From positions 1-64,000 of the forward strand of contig JAZKAT010000023.1 of assembly GCA_040389045.1 (NCBI GenBank): a DNA stretch of 64,000 bases, in the 5' to 3' direction. Source of the stretch: UBA5158 sp040389045. Its GTDB lineage: Bacteria > Pseudomonadota > Gammaproteobacteria > DSM-16500. Within the stretch, counting starts at the first letter, position 1. Each line of letters opens with the position of its first letter. The notes beneath the pieces are model-generated. The model worked only from the letters and a program-made list of their open reading frames with translations, searched no databases and was not told the origin of the DNA. Positions 9,676-17,826 of this stretch are shown one piece after another. A program made the translations under genes and the position numbers.

Positions 9676-11294
9676 ACTTTGGCCCTCAAAGTAGAACTAT
9701 GTCCATTGGTCTGCAAATCAGTATCCGGTTTATTCGGTTTAACCAGTTGAAAAAAGCTGGATGTGGCATTCGTCACCTGCATTAACGGATAATTTCTAGC
9801 CTGTACCCAACCCTCGCTCATCATTTTCAAACTTAAAATACCGCTCAGAATAGCCAGTGTTTCGGTCAAAAGATTGGTACCAAAAAATAAGGATGCCGAG
9901 GCCAATGTGGTGCAAGCCACTATGGTTGAAAGAGTTATTACCACCGCGCTAAAAAAAATTATCGCCATGGCATTAGTCAGATTGCGCCAACCTTGATTTT
10001 CTAAAAATTGAATATCCAACTGATAATTTGCCAGATTTTCACTATTCTCAGGAGATTTCAGCGCGATTGTTGTGTGTTCCAGAATGTGGGTCAGCAAGTC
10101 AAAATTTTTATTTCTTTGTTCAGGATTCAATTCATTAATAGCGGTAATCACCGCGTAGGCGGCACTTTTTTGCAAAGCTGAAAGTTTGAAAGTATTTATT
10201 ACTAAAGATAAATCCTGTTGGGCTTTTAGTAATTTCTGCTCTGGCGACAATAATATTGATTGGGTCAGGGTAGTTGTCACCTCGGTAACCACAGGCGCGA
10301 CAGCTTTCGCTTCCGCTGTAACTAACTCTATCTTTGGTGAAAGCGCTGCTGCTAAGCCAATAGAAGGGGGTTCCAAATTTGTTTTGGCTAATTGTTCGGT
10401 AAGATTTGCCAGTAATTTACCAACACAAGGCGTGCAAACAATTGCTAATTTTAACTTTAAATTATTGAAAAAGCATAAATGGAGATATTCAAACACCCAC
10501 CATTGTATGGGCAAAGATTGTTTTGCTAAACTTTCACAGTAAGCCGGCCTCACCTGTGGATTAATAAGCAATGGCGCTAAATTAAAATAGTCAATAATTT
10601 CCAGTTTCTTTGCGAAAACTCGCAAAGCGGCAGGCACCAGGCAGTTATTAAAGAAATTTTCTTCAATCAGAAAATCATCTTCCCGGTCTACGCCTGGCGC
10701 AAGCGTAAAACTACCCTTATTTTCTCTGATAATAAAAGTTTCTTTTTTTATCACTAAAACTTCGGCGGCTGGCGCCTGATAGTTATAGATTTCTTTGGCT
10801 TGAAAATGATTTACGACAATTATTTCGCCATTTTCTTTTTTAACTTGTAATATCGAGTTTAAACCTGGCCCTTCCCGCATGAACTGATGACCCAGCATAG
10901 TAAAAAGCGCCAACAGGGGTATTTCAGTCACTTTAAAATAGCCGCCTTGCAGGGCTTTGCCATTAATGGAAAAGCTGAAAGCAAATATGGCTTGTATTTC
11001 TTCCAAACTCAAAACGATATCCTGCTGTTTTGCCGCCGCCGCTACTTTTAAAAAAATTTCTTGATGCGACAGAGTTCGACCATTTTCTACAAAAGCCAGT
11101 GGCATACCCATTTCGCCAAGCTTTAAGTGGGTACGACCTAAATCTTTATAAGCGGTAATTTCAGACAATAAGCGATTAATAACAGGTTGATCATAGGATG
11201 GGAAATCGAATTTATTGATAATTGAAGAATAATTATCTTCAATACCTTTTTGGTAAAAATTCGCTGGGTAGGGTATTTTTACGTAAACTGGCAT
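9669..11294 (-). CDS. Hypothetical protein with C-terminal membrane hairpin
   Basis: I do not recognise this 541-residue protein. It has no signal peptide. The bulk is soluble and mixed alpha/beta; residues of about 340-430 look helical with many Ala, Leu and Gln; residues of about 440-492 form two hydrophobic segments (for example AIIFFSAVVITLSTIVACT), followed by a roughly 49-residue polar tail. It starts directly after the stop of the small cupin gene, so it is probably the last gene of the lolA-rarA-cupin operon. A large soluble domain plus a short membrane hairpin is common in intracellular-pathogen effectors, but nothing here proves export. Confidence 0.6.
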   Translation of the reverse strand: MPVYVKIPYPANFYQKGIEDNYSSIINKFDFPSYDQPVINRLLSEITAYKDLGRTHLKLGEMGMPLAFVENGRTLSHQEIFLKVAAAAKQQDIVLSLEEIQAIFAFSFSINGKALQGGYFKVTEIPLLALFTMLGHQFMREGPGLNSILQVKKENGEIIVVNHFQAKEIYNYQAPAAEVLVIKKETFIIRENKGSFTLAPGVDREDDFLIEENFFNNCLVPAALRVFAKKLEIIDYFNLAPLLINPQVRPAYCESLAKQSLPIQWWVFEYLHLCFFNNLKLKLAIVCTPCVGKLLANLTEQLAKTNLEPPSIGLAAALSPKIELVTAEAKAVAPVVTEVTTTLTQSILLSPEQKLLKAQQDLSLVINTFKLSALQKSAAYAVITAINELNPEQRNKNFDLLTHILEHTTIALKSPENSENLANYQLDIQFLENQGWRNLTNAMAIIFFSAVVITLSTIVACTTLASASLFFGTNLLTETLAILSGILSLKMMSEGWVQARNYPLMQVTNATSSFFQLVKPNKPDTDLQTNGHSSTLRAKVY

Positions 11295-11648
11295 TTATCG
11301 AATTTCAATCACTGCAACTTTTATGGGATGGCCGCTAATGTTTTCATCGGTATGTAATTCACCAGGAACATCTCTTGTTAAGTAATAAGCTTTTTCTTTT
11401 TCAAGTTTTAACAGATGTACTGCGCCTTTATTATTAGTCACCTTTAATATCCCATCAGTAAATGCAACTACCACTCGATTATTATCATGTCTATGCGGCT
11501 TCAATTCTTGATCGGCACTAGTATATATAGTGGTATGCCAGGCAGCGACTTGGTGATTCGAAAAATACAGTGCTCGCATTGTCGTGGCTGGTTCCGCGAA
11601 AGCCATAACATTATAAAAACTTAATACTAGCGCGAGAATTTTTATCAT
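11295..11648 (-). CDS. Small exported cupin-like protein
   Basis: 117 residues with a signal peptide (about 1-18, ending MAFAEP) and a single cupin-like fold: the segment HRHDNNRVVVAFTDG resembles cupin motif 1 with two His residues, and ELHTDENISGHP gives a weak second motif. Metal binding is plausible. The enzyme activity, if any, is unknown. It begins 4 bases after the rarA stop and ends immediately before the next gene, so it is co-transcribed with both. An exported cupin in a lolA-containing operon hints at an envelope role, which is inference only. Confidence 0.62.
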   Translation of the reverse strand: MIKILALVLSFYNVMAFAEPATTMRALYFSNHQVAAWHTTIYTSADQELKPHRHDNNRVVVAFTDGILKVTNNKGAVHLLKLEKEKAYYLTRDVPGELHTDENISGHPIKVAVIEIR

Positions 11649-11652
11649 AAGT

Positions 11653-12984
11653 TTATTTTTTCTTGTCTAACTGTTTAAGGTGCGCCAATTTCTCGGCGAT
11701 TTTTATTTCCAGTCCTCTTGGCACCGGATGATAATATTCGCGTGGCGACATAGTTTCCGGAAAATAATTTTCCCCGGCCGCATAGGCTTCCGGTTCATCA
11801 TGCGCATAACGATATTCTTTACCATAACCTAATTCTTTCATCAACCGCGTTGGCGCATTGCGCAAATGCACCGGGACTTCTAATGAACCCAGGGTTTTAA
11901 CGTCTTGTTTCACCGCGTTATATGCTGCATATACCGCGTTACTTTTCGCCGCCACCGCCAGATAAACCACCGCCTGCGCCAATGCCAATTCACCTTCCGG
12001 ACTGCCCAGACGTTCGTAAACATCACAAGCGCTCAAGGTAATACTCAATGCGCGCGGGTCAGCATTGCCAATATCTTCACTCGCCATGCGTAACATGCGC
12101 CGCCCTAAATAACGTGGATCACAACCACCATCCAGCATGCGCACAAACCAGTATAGCGCTGCGTCAGGAGCGGAACCGCGCACCGATTTATGTAGCGCGG
12201 AAATTTGATCGTAAAACGCTTCGCCGCCTTTATCAAAACGCCGCAGATTCTCCTGCAGCACTTCAGCCAGTAACTCGGCTGTGACTACCAGTTTATCGCC
12301 TTTTTGCTCGGCAAAATCCGCGATGACTTCCAGCAAATTCAAGGCTTGCCGCGCATCCCCATCCGCAGCTGCCACCAATATTTTTCGTAACTCCAACGGG
12401 AATTCAATTGGCAAATTACCCAATCCACGAGCGACATCGGTCAACGCACGTTCAATTAATTCCAACAATTCCGCTTCGGTTAAGGATTTTAAAACATAAA
12501 CACGCGCGCGGGAGAGTAACGCGTTATTTAATTCAAATGAAGGATTTTCCGTAGTGGCACCGATTAAAATTAAAGTACCATCTTCCACATACGGTAAAAA
12601 AGCATCTTGCTGGGCTTTATTAAAACGATGCACTTCATCAACAAATAAAATTGTTGCCTGCCCCGACTCGGTACGCGCGCGTTTGGCTTCATCCACCATG
12701 GCGCGTATGTCTTTGACGCCAGCAAATACCGCGGAAAGCTTTTCAAAGCGCGCCTGCGCTTGCTGCGCCATCAATTGCGCCAGCGTGGTTTTACCCGTGC
12801 CCGGCGGCCCCCACAAAATCATAGAGTGCAAAACACCTTGTTCCAGTGCCTTGCGTAATGGCTTATTAGCAGCGAGTAAATGCGTTTGGCCAACAAATTC
12901 ATTAATCGTCAGTGGCCGCATACGCGCCGCAAGGGGTTGAAACAAATCAGCTGCTGACTGCTTAGGATTTATTTTTTGTTTCAT
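11653..12984 (-). CDS. rarA: Replication-associated recombination protein A (AAA+ ATPase)
   Basis: 443-residue AAA+ ATPase of the RarA/MgsA/WRNIP1 family, which acts at stalled replication forks and is related to clamp-loader subunits. It shows Walker A GPPGTGKTT near residue 58, Walker B ILFVDEVHRFNK near 115, sensor region GATTENPSF, and the C-terminal tetramerisation domain with RRMLRMASEDIGNADP. Length matches E. coli RarA. The start overlaps the lolA 3' end by 23 bases, so the two are coupled, as lolA-rarA are neighbours in E. coli. The C-terminus is Lys-rich (LDKKK). Confidence 0.96.
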   Translation of the reverse strand: MKQKINPKQSAADLFQPLAARMRPLTINEFVGQTHLLAANKPLRKALEQGVLHSMILWGPPGTGKTTLAQLMAQQAQARFEKLSAVFAGVKDIRAMVDEAKRARTESGQATILFVDEVHRFNKAQQDAFLPYVEDGTLILIGATTENPSFELNNALLSRARVYVLKSLTEAELLELIERALTDVARGLGNLPIEFPLELRKILVAAADGDARQALNLLEVIADFAEQKGDKLVVTAELLAEVLQENLRRFDKGGEAFYDQISALHKSVRGSAPDAALYWFVRMLDGGCDPRYLGRRMLRMASEDIGNADPRALSITLSACDVYERLGSPEGELALAQAVVYLAVAAKSNAVYAAYNAVKQDVKTLGSLEVPVHLRNAPTRLMKELGYGKEYRYAHDEPEAYAAGENYFPETMSPREYYHPVPRGLEIKIAEKLAHLKQLDKKK

Positions 12985-13618
12985 CGATCACATCAACATT
13001 TGCCGCGGGTTTAAAAGTAAAAAGCGTGCTCGGCAACGGCATACCTACTTGCACATCTTGAAAAGAAATTGTCGTCACATGACCTAAACGGTCTTCCAGG
13101 CGCATCTCTTGAATTTTTTTATTGAGAAAACTCAGTTTGATGGTAGCAAAAGGATCGTCTTTGTTTTTGGGGGTTAAGATAAATATTTGATAATTGGCGA
13201 TTGCCATAGGATTTAACTGCAGTTGCACATCAAAATCTTTGTTCAGCGTCAACGTGCTGTCACTTAATAATAAAGCAGGCGTTTGCCCGGCCGCGTGCTG
13301 AAACGAGCGTATTGTTACTTGTTCCAGGTCGGCATCATAAATCCACAAACGCGTACCATTCGCGATAATTAATTGCGCGATGGGCTTAGTCACTTCCCAA
13401 CGAAATTTACCCGGACGTTCCAGCGCCATATGGCCGTGAGTTTGTTGCAAAGCTTTTGCTGATTTATCTTTTACAGTTTGCGTAAAATCAGCCTGCATGG
13501 TTTTGATGTTCAGCAGCAGATTGGTTAATTGGTCGGAAGCGTCGGCGGCTTGCGCAGTGGCACATATCAAACCGCTAAGCAGAACAACTATTCGGAAAAA
13601 ATTTTTTATATAAGTCAT
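12962..13618 (-). CDS. lolA: Outer-membrane lipoprotein carrier protein LolA
   Basis: Periplasmic chaperone that accepts lipoproteins from LolCDE and delivers them to LolB. 218 residues, signal peptide about 1-24 (ICATAQA). LolA features include MQADFTQTV near residue 38, RPGKFRWEV near 68, the WIYDADLEQVTIR segment, and the C-terminal FKPAANVDVID. The order ftsK-lolA-rarA on one strand matches E. coli. A palindromic repeat element separates it from ftsK. The ATG at 13618 is the only start giving a proper signal peptide. Confidence 0.93.
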   Translation of the reverse strand: MTYIKNFFRIVVLLSGLICATAQAADASDQLTNLLLNIKTMQADFTQTVKDKSAKALQQTHGHMALERPGKFRWEVTKPIAQLIIANGTRLWIYDADLEQVTIRSFQHAAGQTPALLLSDSTLTLNKDFDVQLQLNPMAIANYQIFILTPKNKDDPFATIKLSFLNKKIQEMRLEDRLGHVTTISFQDVQVGMPLPSTLFTFKPAANVDVIDETKNKS

Positions 13619-13669
13619 ATCAGAGCATGCCTTAAAAATTAAAAATGCTAAAACGTATTATATCAGACC

Positions 13670-13759
13670 TGTCATTCCCGCGCAGGCGGGAATCCATTCA
13701 TTGAAACCATGCCCGGCGCGGCAAACTAATAATGGATTCCCGCCTGCGCGGGAATGACA
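13670..13759. repeat. Paired dRS3-like palindromic repeat
   Basis: Two inverted 29-base units (13670-13698 and 13731-13759), each containing ATTCCCGCGCAGGCGGGAAT or its complement, flank a 32-base centre. The left arm continues into ATTGAAACCATGCCC, a stretch also found in the longer copy at 17231-17373. Each unit is itself a small palindrome, so the RNA could form a strong hairpin between ftsK and lolA. Confidence 0.9.
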
Positions 13760-13820
13760 GCACTGAAGCGCAGCGGAATGTGGCGAAACTCCGCAGGCGA
13801 CGGGTGAGGGGTAATCCCCC

Positions 13821-16130
13821 TTAATCACTCACCGGCGCCGGCGCCAACACTTCTCTTGAACCACTATGATCCATCGCACTCACCACCCCCGCCGCTTCCA
13901 TATCTTCCATCATGCGCGCCGCGCGATTGTAGCCAATTTTTAAACGTCTTTGCACTAATGAAATAGAAGCGCGGTGGGCTTCAGTCACCACACGCACCGC
14001 TTGATCATACAAGGGGTCAGCTTCCCCACCCCCATTACCATTTTCTCCTGCCGCACCCGCACCTTCCGCACCGCCTTCAGTAACTTCATCAAGATAAGCA
14101 GGCTTGCCGTAAGTTTGCCACGCGGCCACCACACGGTGTACTTCTTCATCTCCCACAAACGCGCCATGCACCCGCACCGGCAATCCCGTCCCGGGCGGCA
14201 AATACAACATATCGCCATTACCCAATAACTGTTCCGCGCCTTGCTGATCGAGAATAGTGCGTGAATCAATGCGCGATGAAACTTGAAATGCTACTCGAGT
14301 TGGAATATTCGCTTTGATTAAACCGGTAATGACATCCACCGAAGGACGCTGCGTCGCTAAAATTAAATGGATACCCGCGGCACGGGCTTTCTGCGCAATA
14401 CGCGTAATCAAGTCTTCGACTTTCTTGCCCACTACCATCATCATGTCCGCTAATTCATCCGCGACCACGACTATCATAGGCAACGCATCCACCAAAGTGG
14501 TTTCGCCATTTTCACCGATATACCATTGTGGCGCAGGCAAAGGATTACCTTGCTTGACTGCGTCCAATACTTTTAAATTGTAACCCGCCAGATTTCTCAC
14601 TCCTAAAGCCGACATCAACTTATAGCGTCTATCCATTTCGCCCACACACCAGCGCAACGCGTTAGCAGCGTCTTTCATATCAGTAATGACTGGCGTCAAC
14701 AAATGCGGAATGCCTTCATAAACCGATAATTCCAGCATTTTTGGATCTATTAAAATTAAGCGTAATTGTTCCGGCGTAGCTTTGAATAACATGCTAAGCA
14801 ACATGGCATTAATACTCACCGATTTACCTGAACCGGTAGTACCCGCAACTAATAGATGCGGCATTTTGGCTAAATCAACAATCACCGGATAGCCAGAAAT
14901 ATCTTTACCTAGTGCCAGGCTGACCGGTGAACGCGCTTGCGCATAGCGTTGTGATTCCAGTACATCGCGTAAGCCCACCACGGCGCGGTGTTCATTTGGC
15001 AATTCAAGACCGATAACCGATTTACCCGGAATCACTTCGACGACCCGCACACTAATCGCCGACAGGGAGCGCGCGATATCTTTCGCCAGGCCGCTGATTT
15101 TGCTGACCTTAATGCCCGGCGCAAGTTCCAATTCAAAACGTGTGACCACCGGCCCGGGATGTACCGCCACGACTTTGGCTTCCACGCCAAAATCATTCAA
15201 CCGTTGCTCAACCAATTGAGACAATTCCTCAAACGTGGTGCGCGTGAATGCTTTATCCGCCGCGGGCGGTGCTGGATTTAATAATGTTAACGGCGGCAAA
15301 GTACCGGGTGCGACTACATACGCAGGCTCGGATTTTTTCGGCGCGATGACGCGTTTTTTTGGCAAGGTGGTCGCCGCGCTCATTTCCATTTGCATTGTAG
15401 GCGGCATGCGCGGCAAGGTGGGCTTTTTAAATTTTGCTTCGATTTTTTCAAAGAAAGTGGGTTCGGTTTTTTCTATGACTTTGATAGGAACACTAGGGAT
15501 GCTGGCAGCTTTCTTTTGCCGCGCCAATTCCCAGCCCCGCAAAAAGCTCGCGCCGAGAAAATCAATTAACCCCAACCACGACAAGCCGCTAAATAAAGTG
15601 ACCCCGCATAAAAAGATCGTCACTAAAAATAATAAGCCACCTATGGGATTAAAGGTATGTAATAATGCGTTACCCATCAAATCACCGATAATGCCACCCG
15701 CCGTAATCGGCAAATGCGGATGCGCGGCGAGACCGAAATTCATTAACCCGCAACTGCTGGCAACGATCAACCCAAATCCTAAGGCTTTTAAAATCCACTC
15801 GCGGTTCACCACGGGTTTTTCTAGCGGTTCAGGGCGCAACGCCAGCCAGGCGGCAAACACTGTCATAGGCGGTAACAAATAAGCCACATAGCCAAATAAG
15901 GAAAGCAGGACATCCGCTAAAAACGCCCCTACGCGACCGCCCCAGTTTACGATATGGTTTTTATTGCCAGTACCCATCCAGCCCGGGTCACTGTTGTTGT
16001 AAGTTAGAAAAGAAACGAGCAAAAAGAGAGCGATTGCGGCCATAATGATTAATAGCCCTTCACGAATGCGGTTACTCATCTGTATCGCCAATGGGCGACG
16101 ATCAGATTTTTTTTGTGCTGCTTGCTTCAA
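13821..16130 (-). CDS. ftsK: DNA translocase FtsK
   Basis: Septum-anchored dsDNA pump that aligns terminus regions with the division site and activates XerCD. 769 residues: four to five membrane helices in the first ~190, a short linker (~190-285, with Lys/Pro), the alpha/beta motor with Walker A GTTGSGKS near 430 and Walker B MIVVVADELADMMM near 545, and a C-terminal winged-helix gamma domain (RRLKIGYNRAARMMEDME) that reads KOPS sites. The linker is far shorter than in E. coli FtsK, as in many other gammaproteobacteria. A Gly/Glu-rich insert lies near residue 700. It is divergent from trxB with about 115 bases between them. Confidence 0.96.
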   Translation of the reverse strand: MKQAAQKKSDRRPLAIQMSNRIREGLLIIMAAIALFLLVSFLTYNNSDPGWMGTGNKNHIVNWGGRVGAFLADVLLSLFGYVAYLLPPMTVFAAWLALRPEPLEKPVVNREWILKALGFGLIVASSCGLMNFGLAAHPHLPITAGGIIGDLMGNALLHTFNPIGGLLFLVTIFLCGVTLFSGLSWLGLIDFLGASFLRGWELARQKKAASIPSVPIKVIEKTEPTFFEKIEAKFKKPTLPRMPPTMQMEMSAATTLPKKRVIAPKKSEPAYVVAPGTLPPLTLLNPAPPAADKAFTRTTFEELSQLVEQRLNDFGVEAKVVAVHPGPVVTRFELELAPGIKVSKISGLAKDIARSLSAISVRVVEVIPGKSVIGLELPNEHRAVVGLRDVLESQRYAQARSPVSLALGKDISGYPVIVDLAKMPHLLVAGTTGSGKSVSINAMLLSMLFKATPEQLRLILIDPKMLELSVYEGIPHLLTPVITDMKDAANALRWCVGEMDRRYKLMSALGVRNLAGYNLKVLDAVKQGNPLPAPQWYIGENGETTLVDALPMIVVVADELADMMMVVGKKVEDLITRIAQKARAAGIHLILATQRPSVDVITGLIKANIPTRVAFQVSSRIDSRTILDQQGAEQLLGNGDMLYLPPGTGLPVRVHGAFVGDEEVHRVVAAWQTYGKPAYLDEVTEGGAEGAGAAGENGNGGGEADPLYDQAVRVVTEAHRASISLVQRRLKIGYNRAARMMEDMEAAGVVSAMDHSGSREVLAPAPVSD

Positions 16131-16245
16131 ATTAAGCTTCCTTTTTTTTGGGACAGGCCCAGTATTATTTTATTTATATCCAACAGTTTTTTCCGTACTA
16201 TACCATTCTTTATTTCATACGAAAAACGACAGCGAAGCATTAGTT

Positions 16246-17208
16246 ATGACAAAACCCAAACATCACCGCTTAATTATCCTTGGTTCAGGGCCTGCGGGCT
16301 ATACCGCTGCGGTTTACGCGGCGCGCGCCAATTTAAAACCCGTGCTGATTTCTGGCATGGAACCTGGCGGACAATTAACCACGACCACCGATGTGGACAA
16401 TTGGCCTGGCGACATTGAAGGCTTGCAGGGGCCGGTGCTCATGGAACGCATGAAAGGCCATGCCGAACGTTTTAACACGGAAATTATTTTTGATCATATT
16501 ACCAAGGTTGATTTATCCCAGCGGCCCTTTCAGTTAATGGGTGAAGAGGCTTATTCTTGTGATGCATTGATTATCGCGACCGGCGCCAGCGCCCAATATT
16601 TAGGACTGCCTTCGGAAAAAGCTTTCATGGGCAAAGGGGTATCCGCCTGCGCCACCTGTGACGGCTTTTTTTATCGGGGTAAAAAAGTCGTGGTCGTCGG
16701 TGGTGGTAATACCGCGGTGGAAGAAGCGCTTTACCTTGCTAACATTGCCGCCCATGTCACGGTGATTCATCGCCGCGACAAATTCCGTTCCGAAAAAATT
16801 CTAGCGGACCGACTTATTAAAAAAACCACGGATGGCGGCAACGTCACTATCGAATGGGACCATGTCGCCGAGGAAGTTTTAGGGGATGTCTCAGGAGTAA
16901 CTGGCATCCGGGTTAAAAACGTCAAAACCAATGCTACCAGCGACCTGACGACAGACGGTGTGTTTATCGCTATCGGCCATAAGCCAAATACCGCTATTTT
17001 TGCAGACCAGTTGGTTATGGACGCCGGTGGCTACATCAAAGTCCAGGCGGGCTCGGCAGGCAATGTGACTGCTACCAGTGTAGCCGGGGTATTCGCCGCA
17101 GGCGATGTGGCCGACCCGATTTATCGACAGGCGGTGACTTCTGCCGGTTCTGGCTGTATGGCGGCGCTAGACGCGGATAAGTATTTGGAAGCGCTAGGGG
17201 AAGCTTAG
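16246..17208 (+). CDS. trxB: Thioredoxin reductase
   Basis: NADPH- and FAD-dependent enzyme that reduces thioredoxin in the cytoplasm. With the ATG at 16246 the protein is 320 residues, the usual length; a longer in-frame extension back to 16045 overlaps ftsK and has no homologous character, so I reject it. FAD motif GSGPAGYTAAVYAARA is near residue 12, the redox pair is C135-A-T-C138 (same numbering as E. coli), the NADPH motif is GGGNTAVEEALYLA, and the C-terminal FAD motif is GVFAAGDVAD. Genes ftsK, trxB, infA and clpA are close together in E. coli as well. Confidence 0.96.
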   Translation: MTKPKHHRLIILGSGPAGYTAAVYAARANLKPVLISGMEPGGQLTTTTDVDNWPGDIEGLQGPVLMERMKGHAERFNTEIIFDHITKVDLSQRPFQLMGEEAYSCDALIIATGASAQYLGLPSEKAFMGKGVSACATCDGFFYRGKKVVVVGGGNTAVEEALYLANIAAHVTVIHRRDKFRSEKILADRLIKKTTDGGNVTIEWDHVAEEVLGDVSGVTGIRVKNVKTNATSDLTTDGVFIAIGHKPNTAIFADQLVMDAGGYIKVQAGSAGNVTATSVAGVFAAGDVADPIYRQAVTSAGSGCMAALDADKYLEALGEA

Positions 17209-17230
17209 TGCTGTTCTGCCCCTGCCACAC

Positions 17231-17373
17231 TGTCATTCCCGCGCAGGCGGGAATCCATTTCTAAAAACCATGCCCTGTTAGCAGTATTATTTTATTAAGG
17301 CCGGATGCTTTTATAAGTTCCCGGCATAGGGCATGGTTTCAATGAATGGATTCCCGCCTGCGCGGGAATGACA
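17231..17373. repeat. MITE-like palindromic element, 143 bp, dRS3-like ends
   Basis: Terminal inverted 29-base units at 17231-17259 and 17345-17373 carry the ATTCCC-N8-GGGAAT core. Inside these, AACCATGCCCT on the left pairs with AGGGCATGGTTT on the right, leaving a unique centre of about 50 bases. No reading frame is present. The layout is that of a non-autonomous inverted-repeat element, longer than the other copies in the window. It fills most of the trxB-infA gap. Confidence 0.88.
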
Positions 17374-17476
17374 GGGTGGCAGAAGAAGCCCAGTATCCCA
17401 AATTTAAAATTTGCTAATTTAACCCGTTTAAGGCATCATCCGCAGGCTAACTGATTGAGGCAGGCTTACTAAATTT

Positions 17477-17764
17477 ATGGCAAAAGAAGATCAAATCGAA
17501 ATGGAAGGTACAGTTGTTGATACCCTCCCCAACACAATGTTTCGTGTTGAATTGGAAAATGGGCATGTTGTTATCGCCCACATTTCTGGAAAAATGCGTA
17601 AAAATTACATCCGTATTCTTAAAGGCGATAAAGTGACGGTGCAGTTGACCCCTTATGACTTGACCAAAGGGCGTATCACTTTCCGTAGTCGCGATGGCAA
17701 ACAATCTCCTAGCGCAGCCGCTGCTGCAGCTGCAGCCGCCGAAAAACCCACTGAAGCAGAATAG
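17477..17764 (+). CDS. infA: Translation initiation factor IF-1 with Ala-rich tail
   Basis: IF-1 binds the 30S A site during initiation. Residues 1-72 are a complete S1/OB-fold IF-1 (MAKEDQIEMEGTVVDTLPNT, then GKMRKNYIRILKGD), ending RITFRSR exactly where most IF-1 proteins stop. A further 23 residues follow, with a nine-Ala run and KPTEAE at the end. The Ala run is encoded by a GCN-rich tract that could slip in replication. The gene is followed by a clear terminator shared with clpA. The neighbourhood (trxB upstream, clpA downstream and convergent) matches E. coli. Confidence 0.96.
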   Translation: MAKEDQIEMEGTVVDTLPNTMFRVELENGHVVIAHISGKMRKNYIRILKGDKVTVQLTPYDLTKGRITFRSRDGKQSPSAAAAAAAAAEKPTEAE

Positions 17765-17782
17765 CTTTTAAAGCACAAAAAA

Positions 17783-17822
17783 AACGTGCCTTGCGGCACG
17801 TTGAGAGACGTCTTGTTTTTTT
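17783..17822. terminator. Intrinsic terminator between infA and clpA
   Basis: AACGTGCC (17783-17790), loop TTGC, and GGCACGTT (17795-17802) form a perfect 8-bp stem. A poly-T run begins at 17815 on the plus strand. An A-run at 17777-17784 would serve as the U-tract for the minus strand, so it may be bidirectional for these convergent genes. Confidence 0.85.
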
Positions 17823-17826
17823 ATTT

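Noticed and set aside
15235..15882. 215-aa open frame antisense to ftsK
   Set aside because: Lies entirely within ftsK; low-complexity Lys/Pro/Asn-rich translation, no RBS or domain.
13670..17373. CRISPR-like repeats
   Set aside because: Units are dispersed inverted pairs without regular spacers; no cas genes.
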